Shown: positions 32,701 to 38,709 of the stretch, one piece after another
Layout of the letters: each line of letters opens with the position of its first letter
Numbering within the stretch: the stretch's first letter is position 1
Notes under the pieces: model-generated
The model's input: only the letters and a program-made list of their open reading frames with translations
Database searches by the model: none
What the model was told of the DNA's origin: nothing
Source of the DNA: a virus
Virus record (IMG/VR): IMGVR_UViG_3300032242_001264
Location: 1-46,351 of that record
Length of the DNA: 46,351 nucleotides
Strand: one strand, 5' to 3'
Program-made: the position numbers and the translations under genes

Positions 32701-32712
32701 TAATGTGGCCAT
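29701..32712 (-). CDS. 18: Tail sheath protein gp18 with large variable insertion
   Basis: 1003 residues against about 660 in T4. Residues 1-125 (LGSPGVSVSVIDES...) and 610-1003 (YQWFAPAGTRRG, GVVNFGQYTR, EPNDAQTRREI, FIYIPLRI) are the conserved sheath core. Between about 130 and 575 lies an insertion containing roughly six copies of a short module of the form G-x-(I/L/V)-(W/F)-(I/V)-x-(S/T), followed by an aromatic/Gly turn and W (for example GTYWVDSD, GSIWIQTT, GRLWYDSN, GDIWISTAD). These probably decorate the outer surface. TAAATA (32743) and AAGGAG give normal late translation. Confidence 0.95.
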   Translation of the reverse strand: MATLGSPGVSVSVIDESFYTPSAPGTTPLIFVATAQDKSNASATGTAQGTTAANAGKVYVITSQRDLTDTFGTPLFYTDASSNPVHGGELNEYGLQAAYSALGVSSRAYVVRADVDLGQLTPSTSIPTGTPVAGTYWVDSDSSLYGIKEYDATGQNPAGKFKTITPLIIDDDNMDTALNGSIPASSFGLQGDYAMVITGANTNQLYYKKADNTWTLVQGGFDSGKKVQLSPHTDYPTWTTSTAVSGSIWIQTTTPGLGANWLVKYYNGSTKSWTTVSAPIYSSTRQALEKFDYTGGGKNIPVGTVFVETDYDHYGIANASTARATFKVWRRNSTSPTTVVSGASTSTQSSTSQFTIRETLGSSSVWGATKTINVSGSLSNSVAAQIPAALSAAGLVNVSATYDASTHKVTFKHALGGDFELSDSTNNPLGTIGLSAYNMVTKSGTANLYAAATQEGFTYIASNWKPLVYEAKKTTPTVLPDDGRLWYDSNVNDVDIMIHNGTHWVGYQNYSGYTGTDPAGPIISATQPTTQSDGSDLVNGDIWISTADTEMYGKNVYVYDGVATLKWVLQDTADQTTPNGWLFADARWSGAGDDVVPDSVQKLLTYDYVDPDAPDPALYPKGMKLWNLRRSGYNIKKFVKGHLNLEANLGKNIRYQNDNMIDPATGLPIYTPDRWVTVSPNNEDGSGKFGRHAQRGYVVSKLKAMIDTNAAVRDTDTLVFNLIATPGYPEAIANMVAFNTDRGQTAFVIGDTPFRLTPTATALNAWGMNTGLAFDNGDDGAVTYDEYMGMFYPSGYTTDNTGNNIVVPPSHMMLRTIINSDAKSYQWFAPAGTRRGGVDNASSVGYITAEGEFKTAALYEGLRNVLHDVKINPIATLPGVGVVNFGQYTRAKNASALDRINVVRLVAYLRRQLGILAKPYLFEPNDAQTRREIKAAAESLLLELVGQRALYDFVVVCDGTNNTPARIDRSELYMDIAIEPVKAVEFIYIPLRIKNTGAIAAGL

Positions 32713-32742
32713 TTTTCAATCTCCTTAATGGATTACTTCTAT

Positions 32743-32748
32743 TATTTA
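32743..32748 (-). promoter_or_regulatory. T4-type late promoter of gp18 with normal leader
   Basis: Minus strand TAAATA about 30 bases before ATG 32712, followed by AAGGAG at 32726-32721. Suits the high demand for sheath protein. Confidence 0.7.
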
Positions 32749-32810
32749 GCAGGTCCGGAGAAAAAATGCCCGGTTAAATACACTTGAAAAGGGCACTAAA
32801 AGGGCGGGGT

Positions 32811-33146
32811 ATGAGAAATTTATGTAGAACTTGCGGGCAAAGACCGGTAGCTGTTAATTACTACAAAGAAGGTAAGCCGTTCTATAGGTCAAAGTGCGAC
32901 CATTGTTCTAGAGGCAGGGGAGAAGGTAAGCCACTATGGGCATTGGCAGGCTACAAGAAAAAATTGTCTTGTGATAAATGCGGCTTTAGCAGTAAATATC
33001 CCGATCAATTTAATGTTTTTAATATAGATGGAGATCCTGCAAATTGTAGATTTACCAATCTAAAAACAGTGTGTGCCAACTGTCAACGCATATTGCATAA
33101 ACTTAAACTGCCATGGAAACAGGGAGACCTTACTCCTGACTTCTAA
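32811..33146 (+). CDS. HNH-like zinc protein conserved in T4-like phages
   Basis: About 111 residues from ATG 32811 (MRNLCRTCGQ...), a more natural start than a TTG at 32784. Four Cys pairs are visible: CRTC, CDHC, CDKC and CANC, with FNVFNIDGDPANCRFTNLKTVCANCQRILH forming an HNH-type pattern (an N..H-like ID-D, N, and C-x2-C-x4-H). Similar proteins are common in aquatic T4-like phages, sometimes as homing endonucleases. It lies on the opposite strand between sheath and gp1, so it may be an invader, but its genome-wide conservation would argue for an ordinary gene. The last 4 bases overlap gp1. Confidence 0.8.
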   Translation: MRNLCRTCGQRPVAVNYYKEGKPFYRSKCDHCSRGRGEGKPLWALAGYKKKLSCDKCGFSSKYPDQFNVFNIDGDPANCRFTNLKTVCANCQRILHKLKLPWKQGDLTPDF

Positions 33147-33823
33147 CCAAGTAAATCTAATGCAATCTTTGTACTGAAAGGTAAGTCTTTTTTAGGAAGC
33201 AGATTTTCTATCTGTGAATATAAATCGTCAATAGTAGTATCGTTGAGGACAACATGATCAATTTCACCACCCACCCACGCTGTTTCGCTAGCATGAATTT
33301 TAAGTTGTTCTAGTTTGTTTTTACTCAACGACCAAGAGGCATTGCCGTCAGGGCCTCGATTGAAGCTTTCAGCAGCAGTGTACCATACTGGATCATCACC
33401 ACGCTTGATACGGACTACAATGCCACCTGCATTATGAATAGATTGAATCTCGTTAGGAAAGCGGACATCACTGATAACAATATTGTCACCTGTTTTACGC
33501 ATCTTGTTTTCTACTGATGCAATCCAGATATCATCGTGGAAGCCTTTACGGCAAACTTCTGTACCCCAATATTGTAGAACCCACCGTGGTGTTAGTTTGG
33601 GCATGTTGAGTCGTTGTGCCCACCATTCATCGACTTGTTCTCGCCATTCGCGGGCTTCTGCTGTGCGGCCTTCTAGCAGTGTGCGGTCCCAACCAAATAC
33701 GTTTGCAACAGCATCTTTGAGTGTGTTGGCGAAACTATCTCGCCTAAAACCATGAAAATTAACCAAATAATCTGCGGCAGTATCTTTGCCGCTACCAATG
33801 AATCCAACAAACCCTACAATCAT
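33143..33823 (-). CDS. 1: Deoxynucleoside monophosphate kinase, gp1-like
   Basis: 226 residues with the P-loop GFIGSGKDT at 7-15, a lid/NMP-binding region with WVLQYWGTEVCRKGF and a terminal VISDVRFPNEI followed by a conserved VRIKR. It phosphorylates dNMPs to dNDPs to feed phage DNA synthesis. It has its own perfect sigma70-type promoter (33849-33877) and a GGAG ribosome binding site, so it is an early gene embedded among late genes. Confidence 0.92.
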   Translation of the reverse strand: MIVGFVGFIGSGKDTAADYLVNFHGFRRDSFANTLKDAVANVFGWDRTLLEGRTAEAREWREQVDEWWAQRLNMPKLTPRWVLQYWGTEVCRKGFHDDIWIASVENKMRKTGDNIVISDVRFPNEIQSIHNAGGIVVRIKRGDDPVWYTAAESFNRGPDGNASWSLSKNKLEQLKIHASETAWVGGEIDHVVLNDTTIDDLYSQIENLLPKKDLPFSTKIALDLLG

Positions 33824-33848
33824 AGTATCTCCAAGCGTGATGCTTATA

Positions 33849-33877
33849 ATTATATTACGTACAGATTACGGTGTCAA
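33849..33877 (-). promoter_or_regulatory. Perfect sigma70-type promoter of gp1
   Basis: Minus strand TTGACA (33877-33872), 17-base spacer, TATAAT (33854-33849), 25 bases before ATG 33823 with a GGAG ribosome binding site. Places an early nucleotide-metabolism gene inside the late region. Confidence 0.88.
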
Positions 33878-33885
33878 TAACTGAA

Positions 33886-34644
33886 TTAGCCAATGACAAA
33901 AGTTAGTGGCTCTCCGCCTTCTTTGTAATTGATTAGGTCCTGCTCTAACATTTCCATTTCAGCTTTGCCTTCAGCTTTTAGAGCAGTTCCGTTAAGTGTG
34001 GTTCCGCCTTGTGGGCTGGCAATTGTGGCAAACTTTTCACGTGCCTCGCCTAGTATAACTTTGCAACTGGCCAGACTGTAGTCTCTTAACCACTGACTTG
34101 CAGACGGATCTTGTAGTAGGTTAAAATCAGGACGATAGTTATACATCCAAACTAATAATTCTTCCTCACTGCGAGGACGTTGCATTATGGTCAACAATTT
34201 TGTAGTTTTGTTAAATGTAAAATTGACATCACTACCGAACATTTTACCTACTAGTTTCTGATAGCTAGCAAACGCATAATAGGTTGCCAAGCCGCCCATG
34301 TTAGAACTTGTTAACAAATAGGTGTTAGAATATGCTAGGTTGAACGGTTCAAATAATGTACCGCCATTACCGCCGCCGCTTCTACTACCGATACTACGAC
34401 GGAATAGTTGACGAACGTTCATTACTTCTTTGGGCAGAATATAATCATTTTGATCAACTTGCAGGGTAATAAATCCGAAACTTTCCTCTACAGCGTTTGA
34501 GCTACGCTGGCGGAATTTGTTTAGGGCACGATCTATCGCCGTATTGTAATGAATAGGGTCTAGTTCTACATCAACCATACCAGCACCAAGCATGGCCTGC
34601 ACATAGTCAATAACTTTTTGGCGTTCGTTTTCAGTTTCAGTCAT
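33886..34644 (-). CDS. 13: Neck protein, gp13-like
   Basis: About 252 residues from ATG 34644, chosen because an ATAAATA lies 5 bases upstream. The order VIDYVQAMLGAGMVDVELD, RALNKFRQRSSNAVEESFGFI, VRQLFRRSIG, LLVWMYNYRP and ILGEAREKFATIASPQGGTTLNG matches head-tail connector (neck) proteins annotated gp13 in T4-like phages. It closes the head after packaging and binds the tail through gp14/gp15. Unlike in T4 it is transcribed away from gp14 and gp15. Confidence 0.7.
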   Translation of the reverse strand: MTETENERQKVIDYVQAMLGAGMVDVELDPIHYNTAIDRALNKFRQRSSNAVEESFGFITLQVDQNDYILPKEVMNVRQLFRRSIGSRSGGGNGGTLFEPFNLAYSNTYLLTSSNMGGLATYYAFASYQKLVGKMFGSDVNFTFNKTTKLLTIMQRPRSEEELLVWMYNYRPDFNLLQDPSASQWLRDYSLASCKVILGEAREKFATIASPQGGTTLNGTALKAEGKAEMEMLEQDLINYKEGGEPLTFVIG

Positions 34645-34649
34645 ACGAA

Positions 34650-34656
34650 TATTTAT
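34650..34656 (-). promoter_or_regulatory. T4-type late promoter of gp13
   Basis: Minus strand ATAAATA, 5 bases before ATG 34644. Part of a compact 40-base divergent region serving gp13 and the gp14-like gene. Confidence 0.7.
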
Positions 34657-34671
34657 CAGTTTATGGCACGC

Positions 34672-34677
34672 TAAATA
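34672..34677 (+). promoter_or_regulatory. T4-type late element of the gp14-gp15 operon
   Basis: TAAATA 7 bases before ATG 34685, the same spacing as at 23402, 43990 and 5679. Leaves no room for a Shine-Dalgarno. Confidence 0.6.
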
Positions 34678-34684
34678 TAAGACT

Positions 34685-35896
34685 ATGCCAAGACTCTCAT
34701 TATACAAGCCGGAAAAAGGCGCCGATTTTAGGTTTTTAGATCGTGTGATCAACGAAGAATTTCAAGTTGGCGGCACCGACGTCTTTGTACACAAGTACAT
34801 GGGCCCGGTTGATCCGCTAGCAGGTGAGAGCACTCCGGGTGTCCCAAACAATAATAATCCTATTCCAGAATTAGGGATACAAGATTTAATATTCATGGAG
34901 AACCGTGATCGTCACTATGCCCCAGATGTCTATGTAATGCGCGGAATTTACACCATGCAGGACTTGGATTTTAATTTGAGTCAGTTTGGATTATTCTTAC
35001 AGAATGACAATATCTTCATCATGTTCCACTTGCGTAACACTGTTGATACATTGTTGCGTAAAATTATGCCTGGGGATGTTATTGAGTTGCCGCATCAGAA
35101 AGATGAATATGCACTTGATGATAGTCTAGTAGCATTAAAGAGATTTTATGTAGTACAGGATGTTAGCCGTCCTGCTGCAGGATATAGTCAGACTTGGTAT
35201 CCACACTTACTACGTGCTAAATGTGTGCCGTTAGTTGATAGTCAAGAGTTTAAAGAAATACTCGATAGCGATGCTGGTGCCGGCAACGGTAGCACACTAC
35301 GTGATTTGTTAAGTACCTATCAACGAAGTATAGATGTTAACAATCAGATCATTGCACAGGCAGATGCTGATGTCCCTAAAAGCGGCTTTGATGCTAGCCA
35401 CTTGTATGTTATTCCTACATCAACCGCTACAGGGTTGGTCAATGTTGCAGATGCTAGCATTGCCACAATGGATGCTACTATACAGCAGGCTGTATTAGAC
35501 GCCAGTGCGGTATTGCAAACTCCTAACAATAATAACATATACGTAGGTTATCTAACAGGGGATGGAGTTGCGCCAAATGGTGTGCCTTACGGGTTTGGTA
35601 TTTCATTCCCAGGTAATCCTATAACAGGACAGTTTTATCTACGAACAGATTATTTGCCCAACAGGCTGTTTAGATTTGACGGAAGACATTGGATCAAGTT
35701 TGAAGACAATGTTAGAATGACATTAAACAATTTTGGAACACAAGATGTTTCTACTGGTACATTTGTAGGTAAAGCTATACAGCAGACAGAAAAGACCAGC
35801 TTTATTAACAATACAAATACTGCTACCATTGCAGGTCAAATTGTTCAAGAAAGACAAGCATTAAGTAAAGCACTAAAACCTCAGGCGGATAATTAA
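34685..35896 (+). CDS. 14: Neck protein, gp14-like
   Basis: 403 residues, longer than T4 gp14 (256). The middle (VYVMRGIYTMQDLDF, FGLFLQNDNIFIMFHL, PGDVIELP, KRFYVVQDVSRPA...YPHLLRAKCVPL) has the order I associate with T4-like gp14. Near residues 316-337 it carries a GQFYLRTDYLPN...FDGRHW module of the same shape as modules in gp18 and gp15. It would link gp13 and the tail terminator. The gene ends 2 bases before gp15. Confidence 0.7.
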   Translation: MPRLSLYKPEKGADFRFLDRVINEEFQVGGTDVFVHKYMGPVDPLAGESTPGVPNNNNPIPELGIQDLIFMENRDRHYAPDVYVMRGIYTMQDLDFNLSQFGLFLQNDNIFIMFHLRNTVDTLLRKIMPGDVIELPHQKDEYALDDSLVALKRFYVVQDVSRPAAGYSQTWYPHLLRAKCVPLVDSQEFKEILDSDAGAGNGSTLRDLLSTYQRSIDVNNQIIAQADADVPKSGFDASHLYVIPTSTATGLVNVADASIATMDATIQQAVLDASAVLQTPNNNNIYVGYLTGDGVAPNGVPYGFGISFPGNPITGQFYLRTDYLPNRLFRFDGRHWIKFEDNVRMTLNNFGTQDVSTGTFVGKAIQQTEKTSFINNTNTATIAGQIVQERQALSKALKPQADN

Positions 35897-35898
35897 AA

Positions 35899-37302
35899 AT
35901 GGATTTTTTCTACGACGGTCAAACCAAACGATATATAACGCAGTTCATGCGTATCATGAGTAACTTCAGTTATCAAGATGCTAAAGGACAACTAACTCGT
36001 ATTCCGGTTCGATATGGAGATATGAGTAGGCAGGTAGGGGCTCTGTTGAAGAAAAACAGTGAGAACACTATTCCGTCTGCACCATTTATTTCCTGCTATA
36101 TCAAAGACATGCAGTTTGATCAATCAAGGATGCAGGATCCAACATTTATCAGTAAGGTGCAGATTAGAGAACAAGCACTTGATCCAGTTACTGGACAATA
36201 TGTAATTAATCAGCAAGGTGCAAATTATACTGTAGAACGTATGATGCCATCTCCTTATCTTGCTACATTTAATGCAGATATATGGACAACTAATACAGAT
36301 CAAAAGTTGCAAATATGGGAACAACTAGCTGTGTTGTTTAATCCTAGTTTAGAATTACAAACGACAGACAACTATATCGACTGGACCAGTATTAGTGTTA
36401 TTACACTGAAGAGTCACGTGTGGAGTAGTCGTAGTGTTCCGCAAGGCCTTGAACAAGATATAGATGTATTGAGCATGACATTTGAGACTCATGTGTGGAT
36501 TACTCCACCTGTCAAAGTCAAGAAGTTAGGTATTATTACTAAAATTATTGCCAGCGTGTTTTCTACAACACAGGGAACCATTGCTAACGATTTTTCTAAT
36601 CCCAATGCAGTATTAGAATCATTAGGTACTGAACAACAATCAGTTATTGTTACACCAGGCAACTTTGATTTATTGGTATTGAATAATGTTGCAACTTTAT
36701 TGTCTAGTAACGGAACAGGACTTACAACAGACACTGGTGCTACAACCGGTGTTAAGAGTTCGTGGATGACTTTGTTAGATTTATATCCAGGAAAATTCCG
36801 TGCTGGTTTAAGTCAGCTAAGATTGACCAAACCTGACGGTAATGAAATTGTTGCACATATTAGTTTAGATCCGTTAGATGAGTTTAAGATGGTACTAGCA
36901 TTTGACCTTGCTACAATTCCTACCAACACCCCTATTCAAGGACCTGCTCGTAATTCATATAATTTGGGATCAGTTGATGCTATTATCAACCCCGAAACTT
37001 ATAATCCTACTAACAAAGTTGCAGGTACTAGATACTTAATATTAAATGATATTAATAGTGATCCAATCAATGGCCCCGCTGCATGGTTACAGGGTAATGG
37101 TGACGGATTTAATGCTATTGGAAATGATATCATAGAGTGGGACGGAAATAACTGGGTTGTAGTATTCAATTCATCTACTGACACAGAAGTCACCTACATA
37201 ACTAATGCATATACCGGTGTACAATACAAATGGGAAAATTCATCCTGGAGTAAGAGTTTTGAAGGTATCTATAGTAACGGTGCATGGCGTCTAATTCTCT
37301 AA
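35899..37302 (+). CDS. 15: Tail sheath stabiliser/terminator gp15 with C-terminal extension
   Basis: 467 residues versus 272 in T4. FFYDGQTKRYITQFMRIMSNF, RIPVRYGDMSRQ, MPSPYLATFNADIWT, KLQIWEQLAVLFNPSL and MTFETHVWITPPV match gp15, the hexameric ring that ends the tail. After about residue 235 a low-complexity extension appears, ending in WDGNNWVVVFN and YKWENSSWSKSFEGIYSNGAW, modules like those in gp18 and gp14. It starts 2 bases after gp14 and overlaps the Nudix gene by 19 bases. Confidence 0.88.
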   Translation: MDFFYDGQTKRYITQFMRIMSNFSYQDAKGQLTRIPVRYGDMSRQVGALLKKNSENTIPSAPFISCYIKDMQFDQSRMQDPTFISKVQIREQALDPVTGQYVINQQGANYTVERMMPSPYLATFNADIWTTNTDQKLQIWEQLAVLFNPSLELQTTDNYIDWTSISVITLKSHVWSSRSVPQGLEQDIDVLSMTFETHVWITPPVKVKKLGIITKIIASVFSTTQGTIANDFSNPNAVLESLGTEQQSVIVTPGNFDLLVLNNVATLLSSNGTGLTTDTGATTGVKSSWMTLLDLYPGKFRAGLSQLRLTKPDGNEIVAHISLDPLDEFKMVLAFDLATIPTNTPIQGPARNSYNLGSVDAIINPETYNPTNKVAGTRYLILNDINSDPINGPAAWLQGNGDGFNAIGNDIIEWDGNNWVVVFNSSTDTEVTYITNAYTGVQYKWENSSWSKSFEGIYSNGAWRLIL

Positions 37303-37736
37303 ATCAAATCATATGTAGTGGCGGTCTTTTTCTTGCAAAAGACACACAGAGATTCTTATTTCTTCTCAGAACTCAGGGTAAAACTGCAGGAACTTGGGGA
37401 TTAGTTGGCGGAAAAAAGGAACCTACAGACCCCACTGCCGTTGACGCATTAAAACGCGAAATAACAGAAGAAGTAGGCAAAACACCTCAGATAAAAAAAA
37501 TAGTCCCTTTGGAACTATTCACAAGTAACGATCAAAACTTTCAATACAATACCTATGTTCTGTTGGTTGATAAAGAATTTATCCCTACACTAAATGAAGA
37601 ACATAGCGGCTATGCTTGGTGTAGTTATGATAGCTGGCCTAAACCGTTGCATCAGGGCGTAAAAAATAGCCTTAATAACAAAAGTATTAAGGCTAAATTA
37701 GAAATACTGTTAAGTTTATTTAAAATTATTGAATAA
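37284..37736 (+). CDS. Nudix hydrolase
   Basis: 150 residues. GTWGLVGGKKEPTDPTAVDA is followed by LKREITEEVG at about 56-65, giving the R-E-x-x-E-E-x-G part of the Nudix box with R58, E59, E62, E63 and G65. The first part of the box is irregular: one extra residue and no Glu at the usual G-x5-E position. It may cleave a nucleoside diphosphate-X compound; substrate unknown. It overlaps gp15 and ends in a zone where the opposite strand has a terminator. Confidence 0.88.
   Translation: MASNSLNQIICSGGLFLAKDTQRFLFLLRTQGKTAGTWGLVGGKKEPTDPTAVDALKREITEEVGKTPQIKKIVPLELFTSNDQNFQYNTYVLLVDKEFIPTLNEEHSGYAWCSYDSWPKPLHQGVKNSLNNKSIKAKLEILLSLFKIIE
37661..37695 (-). terminator. Minus-strand terminator buried in the Nudix gene
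   Basis: TAGCCTTAATA (37667-37677) and TATTAAGGCTA (37685-37695) form a perfect 11-bp inverted repeat with a 7-base loop; on the minus strand it is followed by TTTTTT. It would stop the fibre operon, while lying inside the last codons of the convergent Nudix gene. Confidence 0.85.
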
Positions 37737-37929
37737 CTTTATTGCTCAGAGGTCCTTGTGGAGGAGGATTACTCATGCTGCCGCTTTGATTTTCTACCTG
37801 AGATTGTGCTTGACGAGCTAGTTCATCAATAGTTCTACGGCTAAGTTTATGAGGAAGTTCCTCTAATCCTGCAATAATTGTATTGAAAGTTTGAATATCT
37901 ACTTTTAGTTCAATTGTTTGATCACCCAT
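37726..37929 (-). CDS. Small conserved protein at the end of the fibre operon (67 aa)
   Basis: A short protein: an N-terminal TIELKVDIQTFNTIIAGLEELPHKL region, a helix, and a polar Pro/Gly-rich tail. The pattern resembles small phage proteins coding next to DUF7936-type genes; function unknown. An AAGGAA ribosome binding site lies 5 bases before the ATG. It overlaps the convergent Nudix gene by 11 bases. Confidence 0.75.
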   Translation of the reverse strand: MGDQTIELKVDIQTFNTIIAGLEELPHKLSRRTIDELARQAQSQVENQSGSMSNPPPQGPLSNKVIQ

Positions 37930-37954
37930 ATTATTTCCTTATTTGCAAATAGGT

Positions 37955-37972
37955 TAACCTATCAGTAGGTTA
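37955..37972 (-). promoter_or_regulatory. Short perfect hairpin between two small genes
   Basis: TAACCTA and TAGGTTA form a perfect 7-bp stem with a 4-base loop in the 87-base gap upstream of the 67-residue gene. No T-run follows, so it is more likely an RNA-processing or stabilising stem than a terminator. Confidence 0.45.
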
Positions 37973-38016
37973 TAGTGTACTTATGATTAAAATACACACC
38001 TTATACTAATTATGGA

Positions 38017-38430
38017 TTAAACAGCTTCCGGAGGAACAATTGTTGTGCCCCAAGGTAAGTTAGCTTCGATTACTTGAACAACCTGTTGATCTATCTCTTT
38101 CCAGATTTGTTTTGTGATATGTGTAGCATAGTGCCCAACAACTACATCTTTGATCCAGCCAATGACAACTTCTTCAGTTAGTTGATCAAACGGAACAAAC
38201 ACATCACCGTCAGGCATAGTATTTGTTGTAAATGGAGTAGCTCCAATAAATGCTCCAGTTCTTTCGTATTCGTCAGTTGCACTACATTTCCAATGTGTTT
38301 GTATCACCGCATTTGTAAAAGTTCCTTCATTTCTAGTTTTTAAACTAGTAATGGACCAGGAGTAAGTAACAGTAGATGTACTACCGTCGGACCAAGTATG
38401 CACTTGTGAATTTGGAATATCGGTTGCCAT
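38017..38430 (-). CDS. DUF7936-like phage protein (137 aa)
   Basis: The protein begins with VHTWSDGSTSTVTYSWSITS, has HWKCSATDEYERTG, then FVPFDQLTEEVVIGWIKDVV and a helical C-terminus, a pattern matching a family common in T4-like phages (DUF7936 in my recollection). Possibly a small fibre or tail accessory protein, given its position after the fibre genes. TAAATA (38455-38460) and AGGAAA give normal late translation. Confidence 0.75.
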   Translation of the reverse strand: MATDIPNSQVHTWSDGSTSTVTYSWSITSLKTRNEGTFTNAVIQTHWKCSATDEYERTGAFIGATPFTTNTMPDGDVFVPFDQLTEEVVIGWIKDVVVGHYATHITKQIWKEIDQQVVQVIEANLPWGTTIVPPEAV

Positions 38431-38454
38431 TATAATCTTTCCTATATAGATTTT

Positions 38455-38460
38455 TATTTA
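38455..38460 (-). promoter_or_regulatory. T4-type late promoter with normal leader
   Basis: Minus strand TAAATA 24 bases before ATG 38430, with AGGAAA at 38443-38438. Confidence 0.6.
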
Positions 38461-38469
38461 GTGTTGTGA

Positions 38470-38709
38470 TTATATTGGATTGGTAATTATACCAGCTTCT
38501 ATTTCACGTTGAATTTGCGCCGTAAGTTTATCTATTACTTTATCCTGCATAGTTTGGTCAAATTCTGTTTCTAACTCTTCTAAAAGTCTTCTTGTCCCCG
38601 GAACAACTAGACCTAAATCGTAATCAGCTGTGTGTGATACTCCGTTATGTTCAAAGGTTATTGTCGCTGTACCTTTAGTAATATCACGTCTAGTTATATT
38701 AACCTGCAT
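38470..38709 (-). CDS. Small conserved protein behind the fibre gene (79 aa)
   Basis: The start at ATG 38709 (MQVNITRRD...) is chosen for the GGAG ribosome binding site 6 bases upstream, within the end of the fibre gene; a longer reading from 38721 lacks one. The N-terminal half is a small beta domain (GTATITFEHNGVSHTADYDLGLVVPG) and the C-terminal half a charged helix (LLEELETEFDQTMQDKVIDKL). Overlaps the fibre gene by 11 bases, which suggests a chaperone or accessory role; no family recognised. Confidence 0.75.
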   Translation of the reverse strand: MQVNITRRDITKGTATITFEHNGVSHTADYDLGLVVPGTRRLLEELETEFDQTMQDKVIDKLTAQIQREIEAGIITNPI

